Below, one piece after another: positions 35,438-44,935 of a DNA stretch of 64,000 nucleotides. Numbering within the stretch: the stretch's first letter is position 1; each line of letters opens with the position of its first letter. The stretch spans positions 380,106 to 444,105 of the forward strand of contig NZ_JAUFPQ010000017.1 of assembly GCF_030409305.1 (NCBI RefSeq). Direction: 5' to 3'. Made by a program: the position numbers and the translations under genes. The stretch is from Halomonas maura. GTDB taxonomy: Bacteria > Pseudomonadota > Gammaproteobacteria > Pseudomonadales > Halomonadaceae. Under the pieces are notes generated by a model. The model searched no databases and was not told the origin of the DNA. It saw only the letters and a program-made list of their open reading frames with translations.

Positions 35438-37390
35438 TTATTGTCCCCTAAGGAACAAGCGATCCAGTTCCTTCATGCTCATCTCGGTCCAGGTGGGCCG
35501 GCCATGGTTGCACTGGCCGCTGCGCTCGGTGCGCTCCATGTCGCGCAGCAGGGCGTTCATCTCCTCCAGGGTCAGCTGGCGGTTGGCGCGCACGCTGCCA
35601 TGGCAGGCCATGGTGGCCAGCAGCTCGTTGATATGGGCCTCGAGCCGGTCGGAGCGGCCGTAGCGCTCGAGGTCGCCGAGCATGTCGCGGATCAGCGGCT
35701 CCACGTCGGCATCGACCAGCAGGGTCGGCACCTGCCGGACCAGCAGGGTCTCGGGGCCCGCCACATCGAGCTCCACCCCGAGGCGCGAGAAGGCCTCGCG
35801 CTCGGCCTCGGCGGTGGCCACCTCGGCGGCGCTGGCGGCCAGCGACACCGGCACCAGCAGCGGCTGGGCCTCCAGCGCCCCGCCGTGGACCTGGGTCTTC
35901 ATGCGCTCGTAGACGATCCGCTCGTGGGCGGCATGCATGTCCACCACCACCAGGCCCCGCTCGGTCTGGGAGAGGATGTAGATGCCATGCAGCTGGGCCA
36001 CGGCATAGCCCAGGGGCGGGGCCCGGGTATCGTCCTCCGCCGGCATCGCCGGGCGCGGCCGCACGGCCTGGGCCTCGCGCTCGGCCAGCGCCACGTCGGC
36101 GGCGGCCCCGCCGGCCCCGGGCGCGGCCGGCTGGGGCGTCAGCAGGCTGTCCTCGTGGTCGGGATGCAGGGCCCGGTAGCCTTCCATGAAGGCCCGAACG
36201 CGATCGGGCGTCACCTTCTGGCCACCCTCCTCCTCGCGGCCCGGCAGGGCCATGGGCTGCTGCTGCCAGCGCCCGGCGGCCTCCGCCACACGGTGCTCGC
36301 CGCCCGCCGGTGTCGCCGAGCCGGCGTCCTCTGCCGCCTCGGCCGGGGTCCCGCCGTCCTCGTCCTGGGTGCCGGGGCGGGCCTCGCCCAGCGCCCGGTG
36401 CAGACTGGAGAACAGGAAGTCGTGAACCATGCGCCCGTCCCGGAAGCGCACCTCGTGCTTGGTGGGATGGACGTTGACGTCCACCACCGAGGGATCGACC
36501 TCGAGGTAGAGCACGAACACCGGATGCCGGCCATGGAAGAGCACGTCCCGGTAAGCCTGGCGAATGGCATGGGCCACCAGCCGGTCGCGAACCACCCGGC
36601 CATTGACGAAGAAGTACTGCTGGTCGGCCTGAGCCCGGGAATGGGTGGGCAGCCCCACCCAGCCCCACAGGCGCAGTCCGCCGACCTCCAGGTCGAGGTG
36701 CAGGGCATTGTCCAGGAAGGCCTTGCCGAGCAGCGCCTGGAGGCGCCGCTCGTGACCGACCAGGTCGTCGCCGGGACGCAGCTGGTGGACGGTCTTCTGG
36801 TTGTGGCGCAGCACCCAGCCGATATCCAGCCGCGACAGGGCCTGACGGCGAAAGGCCTCCTCGACGTGGCCGAATTCGGTCTTCTCGGTGCGCAGGAACT
36901 TGCGCCGTGCCGGGGTATTGAAGAACAGGTCACGCACCGTCACCGAGGTCCCCCGGGGATGCGGCGAGGGCGAGACCCGCGGCTCCATGCGGCGTCCCTC
37001 CACCACCACGCGCCAGCCGCCGGTGGGGTCCTCCGCGACGTTGGACATCAGCTCCAGCCGCGAGACCGAGCTGATCGAGGCCAGGGCCTCGCCGCGAAAG
37101 CCCAGGCTGGCCACTCCCTCGAGGTCCTCGAGGGAGGCGATCTTGCTGGTGGCGTGGCGCGACAGCGCCAGCGGCAGGTCGTCCTCGTCGATGCCGGAGC
37201 CATCATCGCGCACCCGGATCAGGCGCGCACCACCGGCCTCGAGCTCCACCTCGATGCGCCGGCTGCCGGCGTCGATGGCGTTCTCGATCAGCTCCTTGAC
37301 CACCGAGGCCGGGCGCTCGACCACCTCGCCGGCGGCGATCTGGTTGGCGAGGCGGGGATCGAGGATCCGGATGTGTCGGCTGTCTGTCAT
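35438..37390 (-). CDS. mutL: DNA mismatch repair protein MutL, endonuclease type
   Basis: Mismatch-repair protein of 650 residues. The GHKL ATPase part has the [16 protein letters not shown] and [10 protein letters not shown] motifs; a Pro/Ala-rich linker covers about 335-460; and the C-terminal dimerisation domain follows. At residues 484-495 [12 protein letters not shown] fits the metal-dependent endonuclease motif DxHA(x)2E(x)4E, and [10 protein letters not shown] and CNHGRPTW support the same site. E. coli MutL lacks this motif and uses MutH; Pseudomonas MutL has it. The protein should therefore nick DNA itself, and no MutH is expected. Order amiB-mutL-miaA is conserved. Confidence 0.97.
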   Translation of the reverse strand: MTDSRHIRILDPRLANQIAAGEVVERPASVVKELIENAIDAGSRRIEVELEAGGARLIRVRDDGSGIDEDDLPLALSRHATSKIASLEDLEGVASLGFRGEALASISSVSRLELMSNVAEDPTGGWRVVVEGRRMEPRVSPSPHPRGTSVTVRDLFFNTPARRKFLRTEKTEFGHVEEAFRRQALSRLDIGWVLRHNQKTVHQLRPGDDLVGHERRLQALLGKAFLDNALHLDLEVGGLRLWGWVGLPTHSRAQADQQYFFVNGRVVRDRLVAHAIRQAYRDVLFHGRHPVFVLYLEVDPSVVDVNVHPTKHEVRFRDGRMVHDFLFSSLHRALGEARPGTQDEDGGTPAEAAEDAGSATPAGGEHRVAEAAGRWQQQPMALPGREEEGGQKVTPDRVRAFMEGYRALHPDHEDSLLTPQPAAPGAGGAAADVALAEREAQAVRPRPAMPAEDDTRAPPLGYAVAQLHGIYILSQTERGLVVVDMHAAHERIVYERMKTQVHGGALEAQPLLVPVSLAASAAEVATAEAEREAFSRLGVELDVAGPETLLVRQVPTLLVDADVEPLIRDMLGDLERYGRSDRLEAHINELLATMACHGSVRANRQLTLEEMNALLRDMERTERSGQCNHGRPTWTEMSMKELDRLFLRGQ

Positions 37391-37506
37391 ATCACTCCAA
37401 GCTACTAGAAGCGGCTACGCCACTCCAGGATGGAAGACTGGCGCTGCGCGCCTGGACGAGGGAAGAACCCCCGGGTTCCGTCCTCTTCACCTCTTCCCTA
37501 TTCCCT
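37391..37506. repeat. GGAAG-type inverted-repeat region between amiB and mutL
   Basis: This 116-bp gap has AGGGAAGA and TCTTCCCT arms, an inner GAACC/GGTTC pairing and a GGCGC/GCGCC stem. It resembles the gap at 44834-44891 in composition and layout. No promoter was recognised. Confidence 0.45.
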
Positions 37507-38958
37507 CTAGGACTGTGGTATCCGCAGCACCTGGCCGACCCGGATGACATCGCCGTCGAGCTCGTTGGCCTGGCGCAGTTGAGCCACCGGGACCTCGTGG
37601 CGCGCGGCGATCTCGGAGAGGGTATCCCCCGGCTGGATGCGGTACTCGTTGCCGGCGGTATCGCGCCCCTGGTCGCGCTGCCAGGCCAGCAGGCTGGCCG
37701 GGGGCGGGTTGCGCTGGAAGTGCGCCCGGATGCCGCCGAAGACCGCCTCGACCATGCGCTGCTGGTAGCCGCCGTCGCGCAGGCGGCGTTCCTCGTCGGG
37801 GTTGGAGATGAAGCCGGTCTCCACCAGCAGCGAGGGGATGTCCGGCGACTTGAGCACCACGAAGCCGGCCTGCTCGACCCGGGACTTGTGCAGCTCGTTG
37901 ACCCGGCCCAGCCGGTCCAGCACCTGGCCCCCGATGGTCAGGGAGTCGTTGAGGGTGGCGGTCATGGTCAGGTCCAGCAGCACGCCGCGCAGTACCTCGT
38001 CCTTGTCGTCCAGGGAGAGGTTGCCATCCACCCCGCCGATCAGGTCCGCGTTGTTCTCGGTGGCGGCCAGCCACTGGGCGGTCTCGGAGGTGGCGCCGCG
38101 CTGGGAGAGCGCGTAGACGGAGCTGCCGTGGGGCCGCGGGCTGTTGAAGGCGTCGGCGTGGATCGAGACGAAGAAGTCGGCCTTCTGCTCCCGGGCGATA
38201 CGGGTCCGCTGACGCAGCCCCACGTAGTAGTCGCCGTCGCGGATCATCACCGCCCTGAAGCCCTCGGCTGCGTTGATCAGCCGCGCCAGCCGGTCGGCCA
38301 TCTCGAGCACCACGTCCTTCTCGCGGGTCCCGCTGGGCCCCATGGCGCCCGGGTCCTCGCCGCCATGCCCGGCATCCACCGCGACGATGATGTCACGCTT
38401 GGGGTGGGGCTGGGCAGGCTCCAGCACCGGCGCCACCGAGGCCGGATCGCGCCCCTCGGCCACGGCCTCGGCCTGGGCCCGTTCGGCGGCGATCTCCTGC
38501 TCGCGGATCATCGACTCGATGGGGTCGATGGGGTCCTCCACGGCGCTCTCGCCCGGGTACTCGAGGTCCACCACCAGGCGATGGCCATACTGCTCGTTGG
38601 GGGCCAGGGTGAAGTGGCGCGGCTCGATCGCCCGGGACAGCTCCAGCACCACCCGCAGGTCATCGCCGTCACGGATGCCGCTGCGCACCTCGCGGATGGC
38701 GCTGCCCTCGAGGTCGAGCCGCGATAGATCGGCGTTGAGCCGGCTGTCGCGCAGGTCGATGACCAGCCGCCGCGGATCGTCCAGGGCGAAGACCTCCGCC
38801 TCGGCCGGGGCAGAGAGATCGAAGACCAGGCGGGCATGATCCGGCGCCGCCCAGAGGCGCAGGTTGTCGACGCTGGCCGCCTCGGCCGCGCCTGGGGCGA
38901 GCAGGGCCAGCGGCGAGAGCCAGCCGAGCAGCCGGGAACGCAGGCTTCCCTTCCTCAT
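37507..38958 (-). CDS. amiB: N-acetylmuramoyl-L-alanine amidase with AMIN and LysM domains
   Basis: Secreted zinc amidase of 483 residues that cuts peptide stems from septal peptidoglycan during cell separation. The signal peptide ends AAEA near residue 27. An AMIN domain follows (about 30-135), then a linker, then the amidase-3 domain (about 190-415) with the Zn ligands in VDAGHGGEDPGA, the second His in FVSIHADAF, and the catalytic Glu in LLVETGFISN. A C-terminal LysM domain (about 437-481, YRIQPGDTLSEIA) binds peptidoglycan, as in AmiB. The ATG overlaps the tsaE stop by 4 bp. Activation by an EnvC/NlpD-type protein is expected from the family. Confidence 0.96.
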   Translation of the reverse strand: MRKGSLRSRLLGWLSPLALLAPGAAEAASVDNLRLWAAPDHARLVFDLSAPAEAEVFALDDPRRLVIDLRDSRLNADLSRLDLEGSAIREVRSGIRDGDDLRVVLELSRAIEPRHFTLAPNEQYGHRLVVDLEYPGESAVEDPIDPIESMIREQEIAAERAQAEAVAEGRDPASVAPVLEPAQPHPKRDIIVAVDAGHGGEDPGAMGPSGTREKDVVLEMADRLARLINAAEGFRAVMIRDGDYYVGLRQRTRIAREQKADFFVSIHADAFNSPRPHGSSVYALSQRGATSETAQWLAATENNADLIGGVDGNLSLDDKDEVLRGVLLDLTMTATLNDSLTIGGQVLDRLGRVNELHKSRVEQAGFVVLKSPDIPSLLVETGFISNPDEERRLRDGGYQQRMVEAVFGGIRAHFQRNPPPASLLAWQRDQGRDTAGNEYRIQPGDTLSEIAARHEVPVAQLRQANELDGDVIRVGQVLRIPQS

Positions 38959-39458
38959 GAGACGTCGTCACCCTCCCTGGCGAGGCGGCAATCCGCCAGT
39001 GCCGGATCGGCGGCCAGACGCGCCAGCACCCGGCGACCCTGGTCGCTGTGCGCGGCGAGGCAGGCCCGGCGGCCGTGGTCGGCCACCTCCAGGCGGACCA
39101 CCAGGTCCGGCGTGGGCAGCCAGCCCTCGCCCCGGGCCGGCCACTCGATCACGCACAGGGCGTCCTCGGCCAGCAGGTCGCGACCGCCGATGAACTCCAG
39201 CTCCTCGGGATCCCCCAGGCGATAGAGGTCGAAATGATTGACCCGGGCGGCGTGCAGCTCGTAGGGCTCCACCAGGGTGTAGGTGGGGCTCTTCACCGCG
39301 CCACGATGGCCATAGGCACGCAGGATGCCGCGAGTGAGGGTCGTCTTGCCGGCCCCCAGCTCGCCGTCGAGGTGCAGGCGACCCCGGCCCATCAGGGCGC
39401 GTCCCAGGGCTTCGCCGAAGGCCACCTGGCGGTCTTCGTCATCGAGTCGCAGCTGCAT
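38955..39458 (-). CDS. tsaE: tRNA t6A modification ATPase TsaE
   Basis: ATPase of 167 residues needed with TsaB, TsaC and TsaD to make N6-threonylcarbamoyl-adenosine at A37 of ANN-decoding tRNAs. The P-loop GELGAGKTT, SPTYTLVEPY and HFDLYRLGDPEELEFIG are the family marks. I use the ATG for MQLRLDDEDR; the first 20 bp overlap the end of the nnr gene and the stop overlaps the amiB start by ATGA, so all three are translationally coupled. The tail is about 10 residues longer than in E. coli. Confidence 0.95.
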   Translation of the reverse strand: MQLRLDDEDRQVAFGEALGRALMGRGRLHLDGELGAGKTTLTRGILRAYGHRGAVKSPTYTLVEPYELHAARVNHFDLYRLGDPEELEFIGGRDLLAEDALCVIEWPARGEGWLPTPDLVVRLEVADHGRRACLAAHSDQGRRVLARLAADPALADCRLAREGDDVS

Positions 39459-40974
39459 CGTCTTCGCCCATCGTCGGGTTGGCCAGAATTCGCGCACAGG
39501 ATGCCAGATCGCCGGCCAGCAAGCCACGCTCTCCCCCCTCGGCGGCCGCCATATCGGCGGCCAGCGCATGCACCAGGACGCCGAGGCGGGCGGCGGTTTC
39601 CAAGCTTAGTCCCTGGGCCAGCAAGGCGCCCAGGATGCCGGACAGCGCATCGCCCATGCCGCCGCTGGCCATGCCGGGATTGCCGTAGGGGCAGACCGCC
39701 AGGCCTGAGGGGCCCGCCACCAGGCTACCGGCGCCCTTGAGCACCACCACGCCGCCGAAGCGACGCTGCAGGGCGAGCGCCGCCGCCGGTCGGTCGGCCT
39801 CCACCTCGGCGGGACCGATGCCCAGCAGGCGCCCGGCCTCACCGGGATGCGGGGTCAGGATCCAGTCGTCGCGCTGCTGCCCGGGGAAACGCGCGGCCAG
39901 CAGGTTGAGGCCATCGGCGTCCACCACCAGCGGCCGGCCGGAGCCGAGTGCCGCCTGGAGCATGGCCTGGCCCCAGCTGCCCTGGCCCAGGCCCGGCCCC
40001 ACCACCAGCACGTCCGCCTGGCGGGGCAGCTCGCCGAGGTCGGCGGCCCCGCGCACGCCGTGCACCATCACCTCGGGACGGCGTACCAGGCTTGCCGTCA
40101 CGTGCTCCGGCGCCGTGGCCAGGCTCACCTTGCCGGCGCCCAGCCGCGCGGCGTGTTCGGCGGCCAGCAGGGCCGCCCCGCCGAAGCCCGGCGCGCCGCC
40201 CAGTACCAGGGCATGGCCCGCCGTGCCCTTGTGGGCGTCCCGGGGCCGTGGCGGCAGCGCCGCGGCGATCATCGTGCGCTCGAGCAGCAGGGCCGCCGGG
40301 ACCAGGCCCGCGGCCGCCTCGGCCGGGGCATCGAGGTCACGCAAGCTCAGCCGGCCGGTCAGCGCCGGGGCGCGGCCGGTGTGCAGCCCCAACTTGTCGC
40401 CGATAAAGGTAACGGTCCGCTCGGCCTTGACCGCAATGCCGAGCTCGGCACCGCTGTCGGCGTGCAGCCCGGAGGGGATGTCGATGGCCAGCACCGGCTG
40501 GCCCGCGGCGTTGAGCGCGGCGATGGCGTCGCGCATCTCACCGCGCACCGCGCCGGCGAGCCCGGTGCCGAGCAGCGCATCCACCAGCACCTCGCCGCTC
40601 AACGCCAGGCCCGGCTGCCAGGGCTCGAGGCCGACGCCGGCGGCACTGGCCATGTCGGCGGCCCGACGCGCGTCGCCCGAGAGTGCCTCGACGGGCTTGA
40701 CGACCACGCGCTGGACCTCGAGGCCCTCGGCGGCGGCCAGGGCCGCCAGCACATGGCCGTCACCGCCGTTATTGCCACCGCCACACAGCACGCTGAGCGA
40801 GCGCGCCTGAGGCCAGGCCTCGCGGAAGTCCTGCCAGGCGGCGGCGGCGGCCCGTTGCATCAGGGCGAAGCCCTCGATGCCGGCGGCGATGGTGCGCCGG
40901 TCCAGCTCGCGGACCTGTTCGGCCCGGTAGAGTGGACGCCCCTCGAGATGTCGGTCCTGCGACGGCCCGGCCAT
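39439..40974 (-). CDS. nnr: Bifunctional NAD(P)HX epimerase/ADP-dependent dehydratase
   Basis: Metabolite-repair enzyme of 511 residues that restores NAD(P)H from its hydrated forms. The N-terminal epimerase domain (NnrE, about 1-215) has GGGNNGGDGHVLA and DALLGTGL; the C-terminal dehydratase (NnrD, about 225-505) has GGAPGFGGAALLAAEHAARLGAGKV, LTPHPGEAGRLLG and GNPGMASGGMGDALSG. I start at the ATG for MAGPSQDRHL because AAGGGGAGAC sits 8 bp before it; an ATG 33 bp upstream lacks a site. It is divergent from queG across 101 bp. E. coli YjeF has the same fusion. Confidence 0.95.
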   Translation of the reverse strand: MAGPSQDRHLEGRPLYRAEQVRELDRRTIAAGIEGFALMQRAAAAAWQDFREAWPQARSLSVLCGGGNNGGDGHVLAALAAAEGLEVQRVVVKPVEALSGDARRAADMASAAGVGLEPWQPGLALSGEVLVDALLGTGLAGAVRGEMRDAIAALNAAGQPVLAIDIPSGLHADSGAELGIAVKAERTVTFIGDKLGLHTGRAPALTGRLSLRDLDAPAEAAAGLVPAALLLERTMIAAALPPRPRDAHKGTAGHALVLGGAPGFGGAALLAAEHAARLGAGKVSLATAPEHVTASLVRRPEVMVHGVRGAADLGELPRQADVLVVGPGLGQGSWGQAMLQAALGSGRPLVVDADGLNLLAARFPGQQRDDWILTPHPGEAGRLLGIGPAEVEADRPAAALALQRRFGGVVVLKGAGSLVAGPSGLAVCPYGNPGMASGGMGDALSGILGALLAQGLSLETAARLGVLVHALAADMAAAEGGERGLLAGDLASCARILANPTMGEDDAAATR

Positions 40975-41075
40975 GCGCTGTCTCCCCTTAACGCGATGCT
41001 TTACCATGAGTGTGTCGTCTTCTCCCGCCCGGCGCCAAGCGTCGCGGCGCTATCCTGCATGGTGTTTTCTCGATC

Positions 41076-42188
41076 ATGACCCAGCCGTCTCCCGCCGGCG
41101 ACGCGCCCGACCTGCATCGCCTGGCCGAGCTGATCAAGACCTGGGGCCGCGAGCTCGGCTTCCAGCAGGTGGGCATCACCGATGTCGACCTCGCCGCGGA
41201 CGAGGCTCGCCTGCAGCGCTGGCTCGACGCCGGCCACCACGGCGAGATGGGCTTCATGGCCAGGCACGGCACCAAGCGCACCCGCCCGGAGGAGCTGGTG
41301 CCGGGCACGGTGCGGGTGATCAGCGTGCGCCTGGACTACCTGCCCGCCGAGGTGGAGACGACCCGGATGCTCGCCCGTCCGGAGAAGGCCTACGTGTCGC
41401 GCTACGCGGTGGGACGCGACTACCACAAGCTGATGCGCAAGCGCCTGGCGACGCTGGCCGGGCAGATCGAGGACGCGGTCGGCCCCTTCGGCTACCGGGC
41501 CTTCGTCGATTCCGCGCCGGTGATGGAGCGGGCCCTGGCGCGCAAGGCCGGCCTCGGCTGGGTCGGCAAGAACGCCATGCTGCTCAATCCCCGGGCCGGC
41601 TCGCTGTTCTTTCTCGGCGAGCTCTATACCGACCTGCCACTACCGGTGGACGCGCCCTTCGAGGCCGAGCACTGCGGCAGCTGCAGCGCCTGCCGCAGCG
41701 CCTGTCCCACCGACGCCATCGTCGAGGACAGGGTCGTCGATGCGCGGCGCTGCATCTCCTACCACACCATCGAGCTGCACGGTCCCATCCCCGAGGCATT
41801 CCGCGCCGCCATGGGCAATCGGGTCTTCGGCTGCGACGACTGCCAGCTGGTCTGCCCCTTCACCCGCTTCACCCGGGCCACCCGGGAAGACGACTTCGCC
41901 CCCCGCCATGACCTGGACAGGGCCGACCTCACCACGCTGTTCGCCTGGAGCGAGGCCGAGTTCCTGGACAGGACCGCCGGCAGCCCCATCCGGCGGATCG
42001 GCTACGAACGCTGGCTGCGCAACCTGGCCGTGGGCCTCGGCAACGCGCCCTGGAGCGAGACGGTGGAGGCCGCCCTGCGCGCCCGCCTGCCCTACCCCTC
42101 GGAGCTGGTCCGCGAGCATGTGCGCTGGGCGCTCGACCGCCAGCGGGAGAAGCGGCAACGGCTGATCGCCGTCACGGGTGAGGGGTAA
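41076..42188 (+). CDS. queG: Epoxyqueuosine reductase
   Basis: Iron-sulfur and cobalamin-dependent enzyme of 370 residues that makes the last step of queuosine synthesis in tRNA. The two 4Fe-4S cluster motifs are intact: CGSCSACRSACPTDAI and the later CDDCQLVCPF. The N-terminal region has GFQQVGITDVDL and KRTRPEELVPG, and the middle has GLGWVGKNAMLL. I start at the ATG for MTQPSPAGDA; no clear ribosome site is visible, and an upstream extension of 22 residues is not supported. The C-terminal HEAT-like part is short. E. coli places this gene (yjeS) beside nnr too. Confidence 0.95.
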   Translation: MTQPSPAGDAPDLHRLAELIKTWGRELGFQQVGITDVDLAADEARLQRWLDAGHHGEMGFMARHGTKRTRPEELVPGTVRVISVRLDYLPAEVETTRMLARPEKAYVSRYAVGRDYHKLMRKRLATLAGQIEDAVGPFGYRAFVDSAPVMERALARKAGLGWVGKNAMLLNPRAGSLFFLGELYTDLPLPVDAPFEAEHCGSCSACRSACPTDAIVEDRVVDARRCISYHTIELHGPIPEAFRAAMGNRVFGCDDCQLVCPFTRFTRATREDDFAPRHDLDRADLTTLFAWSEAEFLDRTAGSPIRRIGYERWLRNLAVGLGNAPWSETVEAALRARLPYPSELVREHVRWALDRQREKRQRLIAVTGEG

Positions 42189-42219
42189 GGCATGAGCAGA
42201 GGCGCCATCCCCCCCTCAC
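42178..42219. terminator. Inverted repeat between convergent queG and orn
   Basis: GTGAGGGG and CCCCTCAC arms, 26 bp apart, straddle the queG stop. Possible weak bidirectional terminator. Confidence 0.35.
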
Positions 42220-42246
42220 TCCTCGCGCGTCTCCCCTCAGGCCCGA

Positions 42247-42840
42247 CTACTCCTCCTCGTCGTCGCTTTCGTCATCGAGGCGCAGGAAGGTCCGGCGGTA
42301 GTGGGTCAGCTCGGCGATGGATTCCTTGATGTCGTCCATGGCCAGGTGGACGTTGCGCTTGCTGAAGCCGACCAGGGCCCCGGGGTTCCAGCGCTTGGCC
42401 AGTTCCTTCAGCGTCGAGACGTCCAGGTTGCGATAGTGGAAGAAGGCCAGCAGTTCGGGCATCTCGCGCTCCAGGAAGCGGCGGTCCTGATGCACGCTGT
42501 TGCCGCACATGGGCGAGGTGCCGGGCGCGACGTGCTCGTTGAGGAAGGCGAGCGTCTGGCGCTCGGCCTCGGCGGTATCCACGCGGCTCTCCTTGACCCG
42601 CGTGACCAGCCCCGAGGCGCCGTGGGTCTTCTGGTTCCAGTCGTCCATGGCCTCGAGCAGGCCGTCGGACTGGTGCACGGCGAGCACGGGGCCCTCGGCG
42701 ACGACGTTGAGGTCGGCATCGGTGACCAGGGTGGCCACCTCGATGATGCGCTCGCGATTGGGGTCGAGCCCGGTCATCTCCAGGTCGATCCATACCAGGC
42801 GCTGGGCGCGCGGGTCCTGAGTGTCTTGTGTCGCGGACAT
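42247..42840 (-). CDS. orn: Oligoribonuclease
   Basis: DEDDh exonuclease of 197 residues that degrades RNA dinucleotides, including pGpG from c-di-GMP turnover. [11 protein letters not shown] gives the first D and [14 protein letters not shown] lies in the middle, [16 protein letters not shown] gives the next D, and [11 protein letters not shown] ends the active site. An AAGGAAGG site precedes the ATG for [10 protein letters not shown]. The C-terminus is acidic (DDESDDEEE). It is divergent from rsgA. In this genome, which encodes a PilZ-controlled polymer synthase, Orn also links to c-di-GMP metabolism. Confidence 0.97.
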   Translation of the reverse strand: MSATQDTQDPRAQRLVWIDLEMTGLDPNRERIIEVATLVTDADLNVVAEGPVLAVHQSDGLLEAMDDWNQKTHGASGLVTRVKESRVDTAEAERQTLAFLNEHVAPGTSPMCGNSVHQDRRFLEREMPELLAFFHYRNLDVSTLKELAKRWNPGALVGFSKRNVHLAMDDIKESIAELTHYRRTFLRLDDESDDEEE

Positions 42841-42892
42841 GGGGCCTTCCTTGCGGGGGCGGATGGCTGACGACAGCCGGGCCCGTTGGTGA

Positions 42893-42912
42893 GTACAATG
42901 CCGCCATTGTAC
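42893..42912. promoter_or_regulatory. Palindromic divergent promoter of orn and rsgA
   Basis: GTACAATG and CATTGTAC arms flank CCGC. Each arm contains TACAAT, a good -10 hexamer, one per strand, so the two promoters overlap head to head. No clear -35 boxes are seen. Confidence 0.5.
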
Positions 42913-42928
42913 CGACCTTCGGGCCCTC

Positions 42929-43942
42929 ATGAGCAAACGCAAGTTGAGCCGCCAGCAGCGCTGGCGCATCGAGAAGATCCAGGCCGAGCGGGCCAGGCGG
43001 GCCGAACGGCGCGGCGACCAGGACGACGAGAAGCTGGCCGCCGGGGAATACGGCCCCGAGCAACAGGGCCGGGTGACCGCCCACTTCGGGCGCACCCTGG
43101 AGGTGGCACCCGACGACGACGGGGAGCCGGTGCGCTGCCACCTGCGCGCCAACCTGGAGGGGCTGGTCACCGGCGACCGGGTGATCTGGCGAGCCGGTCA
43201 GGACGGCAGCGGCGTGGTGGTGGCCCGCGGGGCGCGCGACAGCGTGCTGGAGCGTCCCGACGCCCGGGGCCAGCTCAAGCCGGTGGCCGCCAACATCGAC
43301 CAGATCCTGATCGTCTTCGCCGTGGAGCCCGAGCCCCACGCCAACCTCATCGATCGCTACCTGGTGGCCGCCGAGGCCACCGGGATCGCCCCGGTGCTGG
43401 TGCTCAACAAGATCGACCTGCTGCCGGCCCAGGGCGGCCCCCTGCGCGCGCTGCTCGCCCGCTACGAGGCCCTGGGCTACCCGGTGGTGACCACCACCAC
43501 CGCCCGGGCGGATGGCCTCGATGCCCTGCATGCGCGCCTCGCCGGATGCACCTCGGTGTTCGTCGGCCAGAGCGGGGTCGGCAAGTCCTCGCTCATCGAC
43601 CGCCTGCTGCCCGATGAGCAGCTGCGCATCGGGGCGCTGTCCGAGGACTCGCGCAAGGGCCGCCATACCACCACCACCGCCAGGCTCTACCGCATGCCGA
43701 GCGGCGGCGAGCTGATCGACTCTCCGGGTATCCGCGAGTTCGGCCTGACCCACCTGGACGAGGGCCAGGTGGCCGAGGGCTTCATCGAGTTCCGCGACCT
43801 GCTCGGGCACTGTCGCTTCCGCGATTGCCGCCACCGCCAGGAGCCGGGCTGCGCGCTGATCGAGGCCGTGGATGACGGCAGGATCCACGCCGATCGCTTC
43901 GCCAGTTACCGACGCATCGTCGACAGTCTCGACGAGACTTGA
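42929..43942 (+). CDS. rsgA: Small-subunit ribosome biogenesis GTPase RsgA
   Basis: Circularly permuted GTPase of 337 residues that checks late 30S maturation. An OB-fold (about 45-110) is followed by the G domain in permuted order, with NKIDLL before GQSGVGKSS, then [10 protein letters not shown], and a zinc-binding C-terminus with the C..R..CRHR...GC pattern ([15 protein letters not shown]). The N-terminus is Lys/Arg-rich, as expected for ribosome contact. No strong ribosome site is visible ahead of the ATG. Psd lies downstream, as in E. coli (orn-rsgA-psd region). Confidence 0.97.
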   Translation: MSKRKLSRQQRWRIEKIQAERARRAERRGDQDDEKLAAGEYGPEQQGRVTAHFGRTLEVAPDDDGEPVRCHLRANLEGLVTGDRVIWRAGQDGSGVVVARGARDSVLERPDARGQLKPVAANIDQILIVFAVEPEPHANLIDRYLVAAEATGIAPVLVLNKIDLLPAQGGPLRALLARYEALGYPVVTTTTARADGLDALHARLAGCTSVFVGQSGVGKSSLIDRLLPDEQLRIGALSEDSRKGRHTTTTARLYRMPSGGELIDSPGIREFGLTHLDEGQVAEGFIEFRDLLGHCRFRDCRHRQEPGCALIEAVDDGRIHADRFASYRRIVDSLDET

Positions 43943-43977
43943 GATAAAGACGAAATACCCCGAGCGAGGAGAGCGCC

Positions 43978-44808
43978 ATGAGTTCCGAAGCCAACCTGCT
44001 GCCGCTGATCGTCGAGCCCGAGCAGCTCGCCGAGCACCTGGATGCCCCATCCCTGCTGGTCATCGACGTGCCGCTGAAGGCCGAGAGCCATGAACAGGGC
44101 CATGTGCCGGGTGCCGTCTACCTGGACTTCAGGCGCCTGCTGCGCGGCGAGGGCGAGGTGCCCAACGAGGTGCCCGACGAAGCCGCCCTGTCGCGGCTGT
44201 TCTCGTCGCTGGGCCTGACCCGGGACACCCATGTGGTGGCCTACGACGACGAGGGTGGCGGCTGGGCCGGCCGGCTGCTGTGGACCCTGGAGCTGATCGG
44301 CCATACCCGCTACTCCTACCTCAACGGCGGCATCCACGCCTGGCGGGCCGCCGGCCTGCCGCTGTCCACCGAACCCGCCTCGCCGACGCCCAGCGACTAC
44401 GAGGCCGAGATCCTCCATCCCGAGGTGGCCATCGACCGGGCCGAGCTCCAGGAGCGCCTGGGCGACAAGGGCTTCGCCGTCTGGGATGCCCGCTCCCGGG
44501 CCGAATACGACGGCGAGAAGGGCAACAACAAGCGGCTTGGCCATATCCCCGGGGCGGTCAACCTCGACTGGACCGACGCCATGGACAAGGACCGCGACCT
44601 GCGCCTGCGCGACTACGCGGAGCTGATCACCGAACTCGAGGCCCTGGGCCTGACCCCGGACATGGAGGTGGTCACCCACTGCCAGAGCCATCACCGCAGC
44701 GGCCTCACCTGGCTGGTGGGCAAGGCGCTGGGCTTCGAGAAGATGCGCGGCTATGCCGGCTCCTGGCAGGAATGGGGCAACCGCGACGATACGCCGATCG
44801 AAAAATAA
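43978..44808 (+). CDS. Thiosulfate sulfurtransferase, two-domain rhodanese
   Basis: Protein of 276 residues made of two rhodanese domains. The first (about 10-130) lacks the catalytic Cys; the second (about 150-270) carries it in HCQSHHRSG, a loop nearly identical to the CQTHHRS loop of Azotobacter RhdA. The N-terminal domain has [22 protein letters not shown]. It should move sulfane sulfur from thiosulfate or a related donor to a thiophilic acceptor; its physiological acceptor is unknown. It starts 35 bp after rsgA and precedes psd by 127 bp, a gap filled with inverted repeats. Confidence 0.93.
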   Translation: MSSEANLLPLIVEPEQLAEHLDAPSLLVIDVPLKAESHEQGHVPGAVYLDFRRLLRGEGEVPNEVPDEAALSRLFSSLGLTRDTHVVAYDDEGGGWAGRLLWTLELIGHTRYSYLNGGIHAWRAAGLPLSTEPASPTPSDYEAEILHPEVAIDRAELQERLGDKGFAVWDARSRAEYDGEKGNNKRLGHIPGAVNLDWTDAMDKDRDLRLRDYAELITELEALGLTPDMEVVTHCQSHHRSGLTWLVGKALGFEKMRGYAGSWQEWGNRDDTPIEK

Positions 44809-44833
44809 GCGGGAAGACGCGGCTGCGCCGCTT

Positions 44834-44891
44834 GAAGAAGGAAGATCGGTGCTTCGCACCGGGAAGGGCCGAGCTCTCCTCTTCCTTCTTC
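44834..44891. repeat. GGAAG-type inverted repeat upstream of psd
   Basis: GAAGAAGGAAGA (44834-44845) and TCTTCCTTCTTC (44880-44891) are exact complements and enclose a GGTGC/GCACC hairpin at 44848-44860. A GCGGC/GCCGC stem lies just before. The layout recurs between amiB and mutL. Confidence 0.6.
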
Positions 44892-44935
44892 CCTCTTCAT
44901 TTCTTCCAACTTCCCCCTTGAGGAATGACTCCTTC

